64,000 bases of DNA from Delphinapterus leucas (taxonomy: Eukaryota > Chordata > Mammalia > Artiodactyla > Monodontidae). The position numbers were made by a program, and so were the translations under genes. The notes below the pieces were generated by a model that was given only the letters and a program-made list of their open reading frames with translations, had not been told where the DNA came from and made no database searches. Position 1 is the first letter of the stretch. Each line of letters begins with the position of its first letter. This document shows positions 35,160 through 46,800 of this stretch, one piece after another. The stretch is from the NCBI RefSeq assembly GCF_002288925.2, contig NW_022098021.1:875227-939226 (forward strand). Direction: 5' to 3'.

Positions 35160-35368
35160 GCTCATCCTGTCCTGTCCTGCCTTGTCCTGTCCTGTCCTGT
35201 CCTGCCCTGTCCTGCCTTGTCCTGTCCTGCCCTGTCCTGTCCTCTCCTGTCCTGTCCTGCTTTGTCCTGTCCTGTCCTGTCCTGACCTGTCCTGCCTTGT
35301 CCTGTCCTGTCCTCTCCTGTCCTGTCCTGTCCTGCCTTGTCCTGTTCTGCCCTGTCCTGTCCTGTCCC
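35160..35368. repeat. Pentameric (TCCTG)n repeat with variant units
   Basis: About 40 units of tcctg with interspersed variants (ccctg, ccttg, tcctc, acctg). One strand is C/T-dominated and the other purine-dominated. Because 5 and 3 are coprime, all frames are open and long meaningless ORFs arise. Confidence 0.97.
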
Positions 35369-35399
35369 GGGGAGGCCGGTACTCCTGAGGCACCAGGGC

Positions 35400-36865
35400 C
35401 CACGTGGGTCGGCCAGCTCCCTTGTTCTGTTTTTTTCTTAAAGCTGTGCATTTTGTATTTTGCTTTAGCTACAAATTGAGGAAGAGAAACTTTCTTGCTA
35501 CTGTTACTGTGAAAAAACGGAAAGATGTGCTGAAATACAGGTTTCTTTATTATTTTACCAAAAAGAAGCTTCAGGCAAAGAGAACAAGTCCACGACGCAT
35601 CAGGCGGACGCAGCCTCTCCTGCTTCTGGGACGGCTTCGCGAAGAAGCCCTCGCAGGCCATCACCATGCAGGGGACTCAGGCTTCAATTTTTTAAAAGGA
35701 GACAGAATCTGTGAGAGTTTTATCATATAAATGATTTGGAAGAGCTGTCGTATATCAGCTAAAACAAACCAAAAAATCTAGTTACACTAGTTCCAATATT
35801 CTTCATTGAGTGTTTTGGAAGAACTTCTGCCTCGAGCTTTGCAGGGGACGAACATAAATACCTGGAAAAGGTACGACTCTCAGCTGGCTTCTCAGCCTCA
35901 TACACTCACTACTCGGAGGCCAAGAACGCCCGCTAAGAGGCTGCAGTGCCCCAGCCTGACCTCTAGAGGTCAGCCCAGCACCAGGACTCAAGGCTCCTAA
36001 CTTGAGCAAAGTTAGGAGAAAAGATGTTAACAATTAACAGTATAGGGTCCAAAATGGGTGATCTTTTTGTATATTTCTGGTTTTGAGATTTTATTTTAAA
36101 CAGACATTTATTAATTTAAAAAGATAAGAACTTATCAAAGAAATAAAACACAAGTATTTCCCAAACAGCAGAATGTGTTCCCAGGTCAGATCCTAAGCCC
36201 TGGTGTAGGGACAGGGGACAGGAGACTGTGGGTTTGGGTTATAAACTCTAGTTAATAGTTGTCTTTATGCATGCATTTCCTTAATAAAATTGTTTAAAAT
36301 ATAACAACCTAGGCACTGAGCTGTTTCAGAGGATTCCTCGTGTCCTGTGCTCTGTACCCCGCCTGTAGCCCCGTCCTCGCTGCCTGCTTCCTGTCTGCGG
36401 CCAACTCCACGAGGAGCGTCACTGTCAGCCTGTTATGAAGTGCCAAGGGGATTTGGGGCAGGTTTTTCTACTTCCCCCCTCTTCCCTGAGGTCTGAGGCA
36501 CCGAGGCAGCTGGAAATGGAGAGGATGCAGCGGGAGGGCAGAGCCAGGCAGGACCAAGCTCATGAACGCAAGTCTACTTGGCCTCCGCCAACAAAAATCC
36601 TAAATCACAGAGGCACAGGGCAGGGGCCAGCTGGGAAACGAGGGGCCAGGCCAGACGTGTCCCAGGGCCCGGGGATGCTCAACTGCATCAAGCTGATGCT
36701 CCACAAAGGCCCCAGTTACGTCGGGACGACATGCCACAGTGCCCTCGGCCCCTGCGGTGGAATGCTGTGTGGACACTTTCTTTTCATTCATTCATCTCAT
36801 TTTTATCATTTTCAGTGTCTCTGAAGTGGGAAAATACCAAACTTTTTATTAAAAATAGGAGCCAC
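35400..36865. other. Intron 2 sequence, nothing recognised
   Basis: No repeat family or exon is recognised. AT-rich at 36060-36130. Confidence 0.4.
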
Positions 36866-36867
36866 TT

Positions 36868-37071
36868 GGGGCTTCCCTGGTGGCACAGTGGTTGAGTCCG
36901 CCTGCCGATGCAGGGGACGCGGGTTCGTGCCCCGGTCTGGGAGGATCCCACATGCCACGGAGCGGCTGGGTCCGTGAGCCATGGCCGCTGAGCCTGCGCG
37001 TCCGGAGCCTGTGCTCCGCGACGGGAGAGGCCACAGCAGTGAGAGGCCCGCGTACTGCCAAAAAAAAAAAG
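36868..37071 (+). mobile_element. CHR SINE, cetacean-type body
   Basis: Complete except for a few bases missing after gcagtggttgag; poly(A) tail present. Confidence 0.93.
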
Positions 37072-37401
37072 AGTTTCAACATTTTATTTTCCACTACAGG
37101 ATGTTCAGAAGAACTGAATATGGTAAGTGAGGCAAACCGCAAGGGCGGGACAGACGGCAGAAAAGTCTGTGAAAAACACAGCCACAGACTCTAGAAAACG
37201 TTCCTATGACTCAGTTAAAACAACTATTGAGCTAGTGCTCAATATGTTCTAGGCTCTGGGGACAAGAATCGCTTTATTTCTGTGCCCATCCTGGCTGGTG
37301 TTTGGAGATCAAACACCGAGGGGCGCCGAGAGGAAGGCACAGCTCCATCCTCACCTGTGTGACAAGGACCACAGAACAGGGGCCACAAAAGGATGTTCAT
37401 T

Positions 37402-37552
37402 GGGACTTCCCTGGGGTGGTCCAGTGGGTAAAACTCTGCGCTCCCAATGCAGGGGGCCTGGTTCGATCCCCGGTCAGGGAACTAGATCCCACATACCGCA
37501 ACTAAGACCCGATGCAGCCTAAATAAATAAGTATTAAAAAATAATAATAATA
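37402..37552 (+). mobile_element. Short CHR-1-like SINE
   Basis: It has head gggacttccctggggtggtc and tail aataataataataa. The flanks aaggatgttcattg and aaggatgctccttg are an imperfect target duplication. Confidence 0.9.
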
Positions 37553-37555
37553 AGG

Positions 37556-38735
37556 ATGCTCCTTGAGCACAACAATGACCCACCAGTCAATTTAACCCAA
37601 TCGGGAAGATACACTGTTTATGCTTCTTGACAAAAGGATAAAGTTGGCTCTCCTTAAGCCTCGTGCCTAAGACATGGCCAGGGATACTTCATCTTGGGGT
37701 CCTGAACCTCTCAGGACCACAGCCAACACCCAGTGTTGCTGTCGACGTGAGTCGACAGTCATTTCGGCCTCCAGGCTGATGGTTTTCTTACTGAAAGAAG
37801 CAGTGACAATTCTTTCCTGGCTGAAAAGATTGTGACACTCAGAACTCATCTTCCTGACCAAAATATTCCCAAAAGTAAGGTTTGGATTCGAGGCTCTGAA
37901 CTTGGTCTCCGGTGCAGGAATGGCACATTTGAAAATCCCCTGATTTAAGAAAGGGGAGCAGGTGGCCTTACATTAGTCACAATACCTAAAACTGAGTGGT
38001 GCCCCACCTAGGAGGGTGACCAGACAGCACTCAAACCCAATTCTCCTGGAGGCTTTTGCCAGCAACAATCTGAGCAGAGGCAGTCACAAGATATCCCGAA
38101 ATCCCACTTCCTGTCAGAAGTACAACCAGTCCTGCATATTAAAGTGAACTCGACTTACACATATGTGGGTTATAAAAACAAAGCCACCGTATGAGGAAAG
38201 ATTTGTGTGTACTCAAGTCTTAAGACACATAAGAATTCAGTACACTTGCTTGTTCTAGAACAAGGATGCTAATAGTAATTGTTTTGGTTTGGTGTTTTTT
38301 GTTTTGTTTGGTTTGGTTGAAAAATCTTACAGGCCAATCTAATTGGCCACCAATAATAGTTTAAAGTATTAGATCTTAATTAAGCAAACTAGTAGGAAAA
38401 TAGGAAAGCCTTTAATCTGGCCTAAAAAAAAAGGAACAAGAAAACCCTACTTATAATTTCCCCACGTTCTCCTTGATGCCTGAAAGGACTTTAAAAGTGG
38501 CCAAGATCTTTAATGATACACCTAAAAAATAAGGCCTATTAATACAAATACCCCAAGAAGTAGGACAAAGAACTTTTCTATTAGGAATCATAAGAGTTTG
38601 CTCTTGGTTACAGCTGCATTGGAACTAGGTCTACAAAATAAAAGATGAAACGATAACAGAACTGAGAAGTATAGAGGTCAGTAAACTACAGTCCAGTTCC
38701 CATAAGGCCTGAAAGAGAATGATGATTTTTACATT
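37556..38735. other. Intron 2 sequence, nothing recognised
   Basis: No exon or named repeat. A T/G-rich ttttg run lies at 38283-38325. Confidence 0.4.
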
Positions 38736-38737
38736 TT

Positions 38738-38917
38738 TGTTTTGTTTTGTTTTTTGCAGTACGCGGGCCTCTCACTGTCGTGGCCTCTCCCATTGTGGAG
38801 CACAGGCTCCAGACGCGCAGGCTCCGCGGCATGTGGGATCTTCCCGGACCGGGGCACGAGCCCGTGTCCCCTGCATCGGCAGGCGGACTCTCAACCACTG
38901 CGCCACCAGGGAAGCCC
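38738..38917 (-). mobile_element. CHR SINE, reverse, with internal deletion
   Basis: About 30 bp of the body (agccatggctcacgggccc region) is missing between cgcaggct and ccgcggcatg. The flanks gatttttacattttt (38721 and 38918) are a perfect target duplication, so the deletion was probably present in the source copy or arose afterwards. Confidence 0.92.
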
Positions 38918-39509
38918 GATTTTTACATTTTTAAATGGTTGAAAAAAACAAACAAACAATACTTTGTGATGTGTGACAATTTTATGGACTCCAAAGCTAG
39001 TGCTAACACACTAAGTTTGCTGGGACGCAGGCCTGCCCCTTGTTTGCACACAAACTGGCAGCTTCAGCTCCACAAGGAGGAACTGAAAGGCCTAAAGCCT
39101 AAAGCTCTACCGTCTGGCCTTTCCGAGCTGGTCTGCAGCCCGCACCGGGCTGGCTCAGGGTCGCCTCTCCAGGCTGGGCTTCCCTCCAACCCTGGGCCTG
39201 CTGTTGAGCTAAACTCAGCTCCAAACTGCCTCCAGCAACACGCTTGCCAGAAAGCCAAGTAAAAGCCCAGCATGTGAGGCCCAGCACGACTGTCACTACC
39301 ATCCCCATAGGGACTCCCTGTGCCCCGACTCAGACAAACCACTAATGTGGGAACAAAAGATAAATTTATCAAAGTCAGTGTAATTTTACCTACTTAGGAA
39401 TGCCATAAATTCCTCAAAGTTCTTTACACTGTATTCCCCTTAATGGTTGTTACACTCACAATAAATTCCTATTGCTCCCTACATCACCTTGATGAAATAA
39501 AATTCGTAT

Positions 39510-39625
39510 TTCAAGGAATTTTATTTATGAATTTATTTACAAATTTAATTTATGAACTTATTTATAAATTTAATCTATAAATTTATAAATATTATTTGTA
39601 AATTTCAAGGAAAATTTAAACATAA
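39510..39625. repeat. AT-rich degenerate repeat
   Basis: Repeated aatttatttataaattt / aatttatgaatttattt words occur over about 110 bp, with internal palindromes. Confidence 0.75.
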
Positions 39626-39635
39626 AACTTTTTTC

Positions 39636-40030
39636 TGCCCAGGGCAGAGAAACCAGGGCAGGGTCCTGGTTCCCCCTCAAGGAATATACATCACAATACC
39701 TTGAGCTCTTCTACCGGAACTAAGGCCCCAACCCAGTGGAGGATGGCAACTTCAGGCTGAGCTCAAGATTCCTGGAGCTCCGCCCTTTACTCACCACCAG
39801 CCAATCAGAAGAAAGTCTGCACACAGTGGGAGATGAGGAAGACTCTGACCCCCTCCCCCAATGATTCTCCCTTTAATTTCATGGTTGAAGAGAATCTTTG
39901 GATTTTTTTTTTTTTGGAACATGACCCCACCTTCTCCCCAGGTTGTCGGCCTCCTGAATAAAGCAACCTTTCCTTTCCAACCAACAGTGGTCTCTCCAGT
40001 ACTGGCTTTTGAGCAGTGAGTTCAGTAACA
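39636..40030 (+). mobile_element. ERV LTR fragment, copy A of a pair
   Basis: It contains cctcaaggaatatacatcac, aacttcaggctgagctcaag, cctggagctccgccctttac, aataaagcaacctttccttt and an end gcagtgagttcagtaaca. It shares its middle third with the LTR at 41038. Confidence 0.7.
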
Positions 40031-40285
40031 AATATACATATTTGACATATAACCGTTCATCTTCATCCCAAAAACTTACACAACTGTGCTTTGACCTCTA
40101 ACAGGAGGAAGAATCCTCAGACTTTCTGAAAGACTGTTTCCTGGGTTATAATCCTCAGGTTGGCTCAAATAAAATTTTCCACTTCTTTCTTAGATTAACT
40201 ATCAATATTTTTTCATCCTCCACTAAATTAAATACTAAGTTCTTTGCACTGCCTTGTTCCTTTGATGTCTTTTAAAAACACTCTA

Positions 40286-40590
40286 GGGCTTCCCTGGTGG
40301 TGCAGTGGTTAAGAATCCACCTGCCTATGTAGGGGACATGGGTTCAAGCCCTGGTCTGGGAAGATCCCACATGCCACGGAGCAACTAAGCCCGAGCGCCA
40401 CAACTACTTCACCTTTGTGCTTAGAGCCTGTGCTCCACAACAAGAGAAGCCACAGCAATGAGAAACCCGCGCACCGCAACAAAGAGTGGCCCCCGCTCAC
40501 CGTAACTAGAGAAAGCCTGCGTGCAGCAACAAAGACCCGATGCGGCCAAAAATAAATAAGCAAGTAAATAAATTTATTTTTTTTAAAAAA
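40286..40590 (+). mobile_element. CHR-2-like SINE
   Basis: Head gcttccctggtggtgcagtg, shortened module region, ending gacccgatgcggcc plus A-rich tail. Confidence 0.92.
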
Positions 40591-40609
40591 AGGGAAATCT
40601 ATTTAAAAA

Positions 40610-40935
40610 AAATACTCTTACCATATGAACCAGCAATTGTACTCCTTGGTATTTACCCTTAGGAGTTGAAAACATGTCCATACAAAAACCTGCGTGGATG
40701 TTCGTTTATAGGAGCTTGGTTCATAACTGTCAAAATGTGGGAGCGCCCAAGATGTCCTCCGGTAAGTAAATGGATAAATAAACTGCGGTGTGTCCCAACA
40801 ATGGAGTATTATTCGGTGCTAAAAGGAATGAGTTATGAAAAGACATGGGGAAAACTTAAGTGCATATTATTAAATGAAAGAAGTCCACGTGACCAGGCTA
40901 CAGACTGTGTGATTCCAAACGATACAGTATAAAGC
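40610..40935 (+). mobile_element. Old L1 late ORF2 / 3' UTR fragment
   Basis: Blocks accatatgaaccagcaattg, atggataaataaactgcggt, aatggagtattattcggtgc and agaagtccacgtgaccaggc follow L1M order. 41995-42175 may be the distal part of the same insertion. Confidence 0.75.
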
Positions 40936-41037
40936 TCAGTGGCTGACAAGGGCTTGGGAGGAGGGAGCACAGGTGAAACGGAGCAGGACCCTGCGGGGCC
41001 CTCCTGGGTACAAAAGTCTTTTTGTGTCGCCTTTTCT

Positions 41038-41506
41038 TGTTGGCAGGAAAAAGGGTTCAGCCTCATAGACCTTCCCTGAGTTCCAAAGGGCAGCTTCAAA
41101 CAGTTGCTGATCAGGGAAGGGAGGGGATGCAGAGACCAGGGAGGAGCGGTCAGGAAATAGCGCAGCCTGGGGGCAGGTCCTGGTTCCACCTCAAGGAATA
41201 CACATCGCAATACCTGTCTGAGCTCTCCCGCAGAACCCAGGTGGAGGATGGTAACTTCAGGCTGAGCAGAAGATTCCTGGAGCTCCGCCCTCTTACCTCA
41301 CCACCAATCAATCAGAAGGAAGTCCCACACCCTGAAGCGCTCACCCCAAATTTTGCCTATTACAGACTTTTCCCTAGAAACCACTGGGGAGTTCGGGTCT
41401 TTTGAGCACAAGCCGCCGGTTCTCCTTGCTTGGCCCTGCAGTAAACCTTTCTCTGCTCCATACTCCGACATTTTGGTTTTTTGGGCCTCACGGTGCATCA
41501 GGCACA
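41038..41506 (+). mobile_element. ERV LTR, copy B of a pair
   Basis: It starts near tgttggcagg and ends cggtgcatcaggcaca. Positions 41171-41320 align by eye with 39657-39810 (cctcaaggaatacacatcgc, aacttcaggctgagcagaag, cctggagctccgccctctta). A polyadenylation-like agtaaacctttctctgctcc follows. Confidence 0.7.
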
Positions 41507-41609
41507 TGAAGTTTCATTTGATAACACAGGAAATCTTTAGGGCAGTAACTTTTCCTTATGATGCTATAATGGTGGATACATGTCCATATGTCTGAACCCA
41601 CAGAATGTA

Positions 41610-41953
41610 CAGTAAGTCCCTTACATACAAACGAGTTCCCTTCCAAGAGCACGTTCGTAAGTCCAGTTTGTTCCTAAGTCCAACAAAGTTAGCCTAGGTA
41701 CCCAACTAACACAATCAGCTATATATACCGCTGCGTTTACGCTTGCTTCCGGACATCCTGGGCTTGAAATGAAGATACTATACTACTGTACTCTAGACAG
41801 TACTGTACAGTAAGGTACACAAAAGCACAGTGGCTGTCCACTTGTAGAGGATGCACACACGTGACAGTGTACGCCAGACAGGGGAACTAGCTTACGTGAT
41901 TGGACATGCGAACACACGTTTGCAACTTGAAGGCTCGTATGTAGGGGGCTTAC
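41610..41953. mobile_element. TcMar-type non-autonomous DNA transposon
   Basis: The left end cagtaagtcccttacatac and the right end gtatgtagggggcttac are inverted repeats. TA dinucleotides flank both ends (41608-41609, 41954-41955), the mariner/Tigger target. The interior has no transposase. Confidence 0.8.
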
Positions 41954-41994
41954 TACACAACACTCAGAGTGAACTGTGATATTAACTACGGTCC

Positions 41995-42175
41995 TCGGGT
42001 GATGCTGATGTGTCACTGCAGTTGTAACAAATGGACCATCCGGTGAGGGATGTTGACGGTGGGGGCGCTGTGCATGTGTTTGGGGCTGGGGGGAACACAG
42101 GAAAGCTCTATACCTCTCCTGTTTTGCTGTGAACCTAAAACTGCTCTAAATAATAAGATCTGTTTTAAAAAGAGA
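41995..42175 (+). mobile_element. Old L1 3' UTR fragment
   Basis: The order is gttgtaacaaatggaccatc, gagggatgttgacggtggg, gctgtgaacctaaaactgct, ctaaataataagatctg. Confidence 0.8.
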
Positions 42176-42405
42176 GGGACTTCCCTGGTGGCGCAGTGGA
42201 TAAGACTCCGCACTCCCCATGCAGGGGGCCTGGGTTCGATCCCTGGTCAGGGAATTAGATCCCACATGCATGCCACAGCTAAGAGTTTGTATGCCACAAC
42301 TAAGGAGATGGCAAGCTGCAACTAAGGACCCCTGGAGCTGCAACTAAGGAGCCCGCCTGCCACAACTAAGACCCGGTACAACCAAATAAATAAATAAAAT
42401 AAAAA
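42176..42405 (+). mobile_element. CHR-1-like SINE with extra aactaagga modules
   Basis: Head gggacttccctggtggcgca, B box gggttcgatccc. The body has three caactaagga-type modules and the tail is aaataaataaataaaat. Confidence 0.92.
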
Positions 42406-42714
42406 GAGAAAATGTAGGAATTAAAAAGGAGCTGTTTCATTAAAAAAAATATTTATCAACTAAAAAAATAAAAGAATTGAAACCAGCAAAAGGCAGAGTT
42501 GCCCTAAGGGTACATGCACGAGGGGGCTGTGTCTGAGACCCAAGGTCAGGAGTGAAGGAGACAAAGTCAGACCCTACTCAGTCCCCTGACCCCCAGTGGG
42601 GAGTTTGCAGTACACCACACTAGGTCCAGTGCAGGCCCAGGCTTTCCACAGACTACAGCCAAACTCACTCGAGCTCAGAGGTCACCAAACCCACAAGGCA
42701 ACGAAGGGGAACAG

Positions 42715-43157
42715 GTTCTTTCACCCCAAAATATGCCACCTTGGCACAAGGATTGTTTGGAGATAAATAAACGCAATCAAAACCCGGCAGATTCAGGAAA
42801 GGCTCTTTCCTTCCCCCTCAACTGCCTAAATTTACATTGGAAAGGGGGCCTGGGTCAGAAGAGACAGTTTTACCTGAGAAACCCCTGCACAGTAGGGCAG
42901 CCTTTGTTATCCCAAGGTCTCCTCTCCTTCCTGGGAAAGGCCTTCCCTCCTCTGTATCCTGACGTCCCGCCCAGGCAAGGTTTATAGAAGCCTCAGCTGC
43001 CCCGCTAAGCCTTGTGAGTCCTAATGGCTTTAGGGGGCTCCCCTTTGTACATAATTACATCTGGTTTTCTCCTGTTAATCTGCCTTATATCAATTTAATT
43101 TTCAGACCAGCCAAAGAACCTAGAAGGGAAGAAGGGGACACTTTCCCACCCCTACCG
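42715..43157 (+). mobile_element. Endogenous retrovirus LTR-like block
   Basis: The blocks aaaatatgccaccttggcac, gagataaataaacgcaatc, ggcaaggtttatagaagcct, ttgtacataattacatctgg and tcagaccagccaaagaacct, ending near caccccta, resemble an ancient mammalian ERV LTR. The family name is uncertain. Confidence 0.55.
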
Positions 43158-43329
43158 TGATAAACCGCCGCAAACTTCGTTTTTCTTCTTAGCACCTACT
43201 ACTACTGTGATATCGTGACTTACAATAAGAAAGATGTAGCTGGTCTTCACAGAGCTGGCACAGAACTCCTAAAAACTCTTGGAATTTCCTGTGAAGAGAG
43301 CAACAAATGTGTCTTTTGTTATGTTAATG

Positions 43330-43930
43330 AGGTGACTTTTGAAAGCACCTCAGGATCGGGGCTGCTGCCGGCGGCACCATCCCAGTAATTACAGCCTTGC
43401 CCCCGAGCTGGGGGTGGAGAGTAAGTTCAGTCACCAGCGGGCAATGGTTTAATGGGTTTAACCAACAGTGCCTGAATGATGAAGCCTCCATAAAACCCAA
43501 AGGCGGGGTTCAGAGAGCCTCCAGGTTGAAGAGGTGGAGATTCGGGGGAGGGCACCCAGAGGGCAGGAACACTCCCCGCCCCTCCACGTGTCCCCTGTGC
43601 CTCTCTTCATCTGGCTGTTGATTTGTAGCCCTAACACCGTAGGTAATAAACCAGAAATCTAGTGAGTAGCTAGTCTCCCGGACCCGTGAGCCGCTCTAGC
43701 CACGGTTAGCAAAGCCAAGGAAGGGGCTGTGGGAACCTCTGATCCACAGGGCGGGAGCACAGGTGACAACTGGGCTTAATTGGCGTCTGGATTGAGGGGC
43801 TCGCGGGACCGAGTCCCTCACCTGCGGAGCCTGATGGCATCTCAGAACTGAGCTGAGTCGTAGGACGGGCAACTGGGGTCGGAGAACTGCTTGGTCCGGG
43901 AAAACCCACACGTCAGGAGTGGAAACCGGA
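43330..43930 (+). mobile_element. Ancient ERVL-class LTR
   Basis: The features aagcctccataaaacccaaa, ctcttcatctggctgttgat, ggtaataaaccagaaatcta, gtgagccgctctagc and a tail gaaaacccacacgtcaggag match a long, old ERVL-type LTR with its polyadenylation signal (aataaacc) on the plus strand. Confidence 0.6.
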
Positions 43931-43952
43931 ATCTCAACTATTAAACACGTGG

Positions 43953-44146
43953 GTCGAGCAATTCTTGTGTAAAGGGCCACATAGGGATATTTCAGGCTTT
44001 GTGGCCACATGAGGTCTCTGTTACATACTTTTCTTCTTTTTTATTTTATAATCCTTAAAAGTGTTAAATTCAATCCTAGCTCACAGGATACACCAAACAC
44101 ACCGCAGTCCGGATTTGGCCAGTTGCCTGGTTTGCCAGAGCTGATG
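43953..44146 (-). mobile_element. hAT-Charlie-type remnant, reverse
   Basis: The sequence aagggccacatagggatat, ttcaggctttgtggccac and ggatttggccagttgcctgg is the reverse of the family also seen at 26763. Confidence 0.65.
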
Positions 44147-44224
44147 CTGAGACACCAAGCATGCCAGTGACTCCTTTTGGACTGTCCGCCCCCCTCCGCT
44201 CCCCTCCCCTCGAGGTTTGGGGTC

Positions 44225-44310
44225 TTAGTCTATTGTGTTTACCACTTAATCTTCAGCCTCCATGCCCAGCACACAGGAGGTGCTCAGTCAGGGTTTTTGA
44301 ATGAATGAAA
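44225..44310 (+). mobile_element. L2 LINE 3' fragment
   Basis: It contains ccatgcccagcacacaggag ... gtgctcag ... ttgaatgaatgaa, typical of the L2 3' terminus. Confidence 0.55.
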
Positions 44311-44319
44311 GTGGGAATA

Positions 44320-44755
44320 AGTCAGGAAAGAAATGTTTTTACCTCAAACTCCCTAATGGTTTCTGCAGTGGAGGCATGGAGGATCCCCCCAGATCTCCCC
44401 GAATTCCCTTTACCAGCCCATCCCCCCAGATTGTGAATTCTTCGTTGCCCCCTCCCTCAGGGCACCACCCTGGACCCAGAAGCCTGGGAGTCACACCCAG
44501 GCAGGAGTGTGAAAGCAGCTCCCTAGCCTCCAGGGATGAAAGCTCTGCAGAGCACTTTATGCTCCAGGACTCCAATGCAAACTCGCTGAGGCTGGATCTC
44601 CTCCCAAAATCTTACCTTTGTCTTCCTTATCCCGACCCCAGTCCCTCACTGGTTTCTCCCAGAAGCACTTTCTTAATAAATCACTGGCCCAGGAATCTTT
44701 GTCTCAGGTTCTGATTCTGAGGAACCTGATCTAAGACAACCCCAGGTACTGGAAT
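44320..44755. other. Intron 2 sequence, possible LTR-like tail
   Basis: Around 44670-44740 the order ttaataaatcactggcccag, tctcaggttctgattctgag, gaacctgatctaagaca resembles the 3' end of an old LTR or LINE, but I cannot name it. The 137-codon plus frame here has no family resemblance. Confidence 0.35.
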
Positions 44756-44759
44756 TATC

Positions 44760-45560
44760 AGATATATAATATAAAGCAATCATGTATTAAACGCTCAAAG
44801 GTTTGAAAAATGGAACCACAAACAATCAGCAAACAATGAGAAACTATTAAAAATGAGCAGGTATATTTGGAAAAGAAGCTAATAGAACTTTTAAAATGGA
44901 AATTTAATTACTGAAATAAACTCAGTGGATGGTTTAAATAACAGATTAGACACAGCTAAAACTAGAATCAGTAAACTGGAAGAAAGATCTAAAGAATGTA
45001 CCCAGAATGTCCTGCAAAGAGAGAGGGAGATGGAAAGTTGAAAGAGACTTTAAAAGATCTGAAGGCTAGAATGAGTTGGTTCGATATACATATAATCAGA
45101 ATCCCAGAAGGAAAACAGACCCAGCAATCTCACACTTAGGTATGTACCCTGTGGACACTCTTGCACTTAAGCACCCGGAGACATATGAAAGGATAATAAT
45201 GCAGCATTGTTTACATTAGCCCCCAACTAGAAACAGCTATAACGTTCATCAGGATAAAATATAAATAAATAACAGCAAAGTCACACAGTAGAATATTATA
45301 TAGCAATGGACACAGATGTACTACAGTTATAAGCAACGACATGGGTGAATCTCACAAAAATATTTTTATAAAGCACAAAAACAAGCAAAACTAAACCATA
45401 TATTGTTTAGGGAAACAAATATATGATACAACTTCTTTTTAGGCAAGGTAATGGTAGATACAAAATAAAGGAAGATGGAGGTCAGATTCCAAAGGTGGAC
45501 ACAGGGTTTTGATAATACTGCTCTAGACCTCAAGTTCATGAATGTTTGTTTTATTCCAGT
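44760..45560 (+). mobile_element. HAL1-type LINE remnant
   Basis: ORF1-like sequence (44760-45125, ending agaatcccagaaggaaaaca) is followed directly by L1 ORF2 3'-end blocks (45130-45560: agcaatctcacacttaggta, tatagcaatggacacagatg). That is the half-L1 layout in which most of ORF2 is absent. Confidence 0.6.
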
Positions 45561-46081
45561 CTTCATAAACTAGTATAAGTGACCTGTTCTTTTGTACATA
45601 TTTAACATGGAAAGTAACACTTGCAGAAGCTCTATAAAACGAACAGTATAGACAAATGCTGGAGATGCCTGTCCTTGGCATGTCAGATAAACCACGGCTG
45701 GACTCTGTGTCCTATTATGTCTTTGAGTGGGTTCCTGACCATTCACAGACCTAAGTTTTCTCTGAAGCACAGAGTCCACACAGCTCCAGGGCGTGTGACA
45801 CAGGACAGCAGTTCCCTGACTCACTCGGGCTGGAAGCTGAGGGTCTACACTCAGTTCCTCCACGCCCCTCACACGTCTTCACCGCCCTAAGTCCTGTCCT
45901 CATAATCTGAGCCCCTGCTTTGGTGTGAATCCCATTCTCCATCAGCCTGGCCTTCACCCGCTCCAAGGCTGCGACAGCGAGGGGGTGTGAAATCACAGGA
46001 CTTACAGCCTTGAGGACACGGAAAACAAGACCACCTGAGGCCACAGGCTGCTGGATTCCTCCGCAGGTGCAGTGGGCTCAC

Positions 46082-46189
46082 CTGATGCTGTCCAGGGCGT
46101 ATGTTACCTGCCGTTGCTCAATGTCGTACAGTTTCACCTTGAAGCCTGCACTGGCGAACAGCATTGCCCAGCTTCGCCCGATGAGGCCA
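46082..46189 (-). CDS. CRYL1: CRYL1 exon 2 (residues 17-52 and two bases of codon 53)
   Basis: The exon is 108 bp, entering in phase 2 and leaving in phase 2. The acceptor is tctccctgcag and the donor AG|GTGAGC. It encodes [12 protein letters not shown], the glycine-rich turn and following helix of the NAD-binding domain, then KLYDIEQ. The Asp of YDIE (residue 39) lies at the end of the second beta strand and matches human Asp36, which binds the adenine ribose and sets NAD over NADP preference. The exon ends in YALDSI, with an Arg codon split across intron 2. No disruption is visible. Confidence 0.95.
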
Positions 46190-46607
46190 CTGCAGGGAGA
46201 GAAATTGAGAGGCCACCCGTTAGCTTGAAAATGGAGCATTTCCATTCCCGGCCCAGGAGGAAAGTTTCAAATTACACGGCATCCCATTCCTAAAATCTTT
46301 GATATCTTAAAACTACACATTCTAACAGCGGTATCTACTTAAACTGTTGCTTCCATGCAAGAGCTCCTGAGTCCTCACTCCAGTGCCCGTCCAGACCCCG
46401 CGGGGAGCATGGCAGAGACCAAAACTCCAGCAGGGAGGGGGCAGGGAGCCCAGGAGAAAGGCCCCCCTGGGGACCCCCAACTGACCACTGTCAGACAAGT
46501 AACTGAATCTGAAGAACAGAGACAGCATTTTCCTTCTCCTCCTCCAATAAATAATTTCTGCTACCACCACCAGCACTTGAGGCAACATAAAAACTGTTCA
46601 CATCTCG

Positions 46608-46800
46608 GGACTTCCCTGGTGGTCCAGTGGGTAAGGCTCCGTGCTCCCAATATAGGGGGCCCGGGTTCGATTCCTGGTCAGGGAACTGGATCCCACATGC
46701 AGGCCGCAAGAAGTCCGCACGCTGAAACTTAAGATCCCACATGCCACCACTAAGAGCCGGTGCACCCAAATAAGTAAATATATTTTTTAATTTAAAGAAA
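46608..46800 (+). mobile_element. CHR-1-like SINE
   Basis: Head gggacttccctggtggtcca, B box gggttcgattcc, body ending gagccggtgcacccaaa with an AT-rich tail. It lies about 420 bp upstream of exon 2 in transcript terms. Confidence 0.9.

Noticed and set aside
34998..35667. Open frames of 102 to 214 codons over the (TCCTG)n array
   Set aside because: They arise from a pentamer repeat that lacks stop codons in all frames; the translation is only cyclic CPVLS / QDRTG-type repeats.
39636..41506. A provirus bounded by the two related LTRs
   Set aside because: The intervening 1 kb is a CHR SINE and an L1 fragment, with no retroviral gene; LTR ends also differ.
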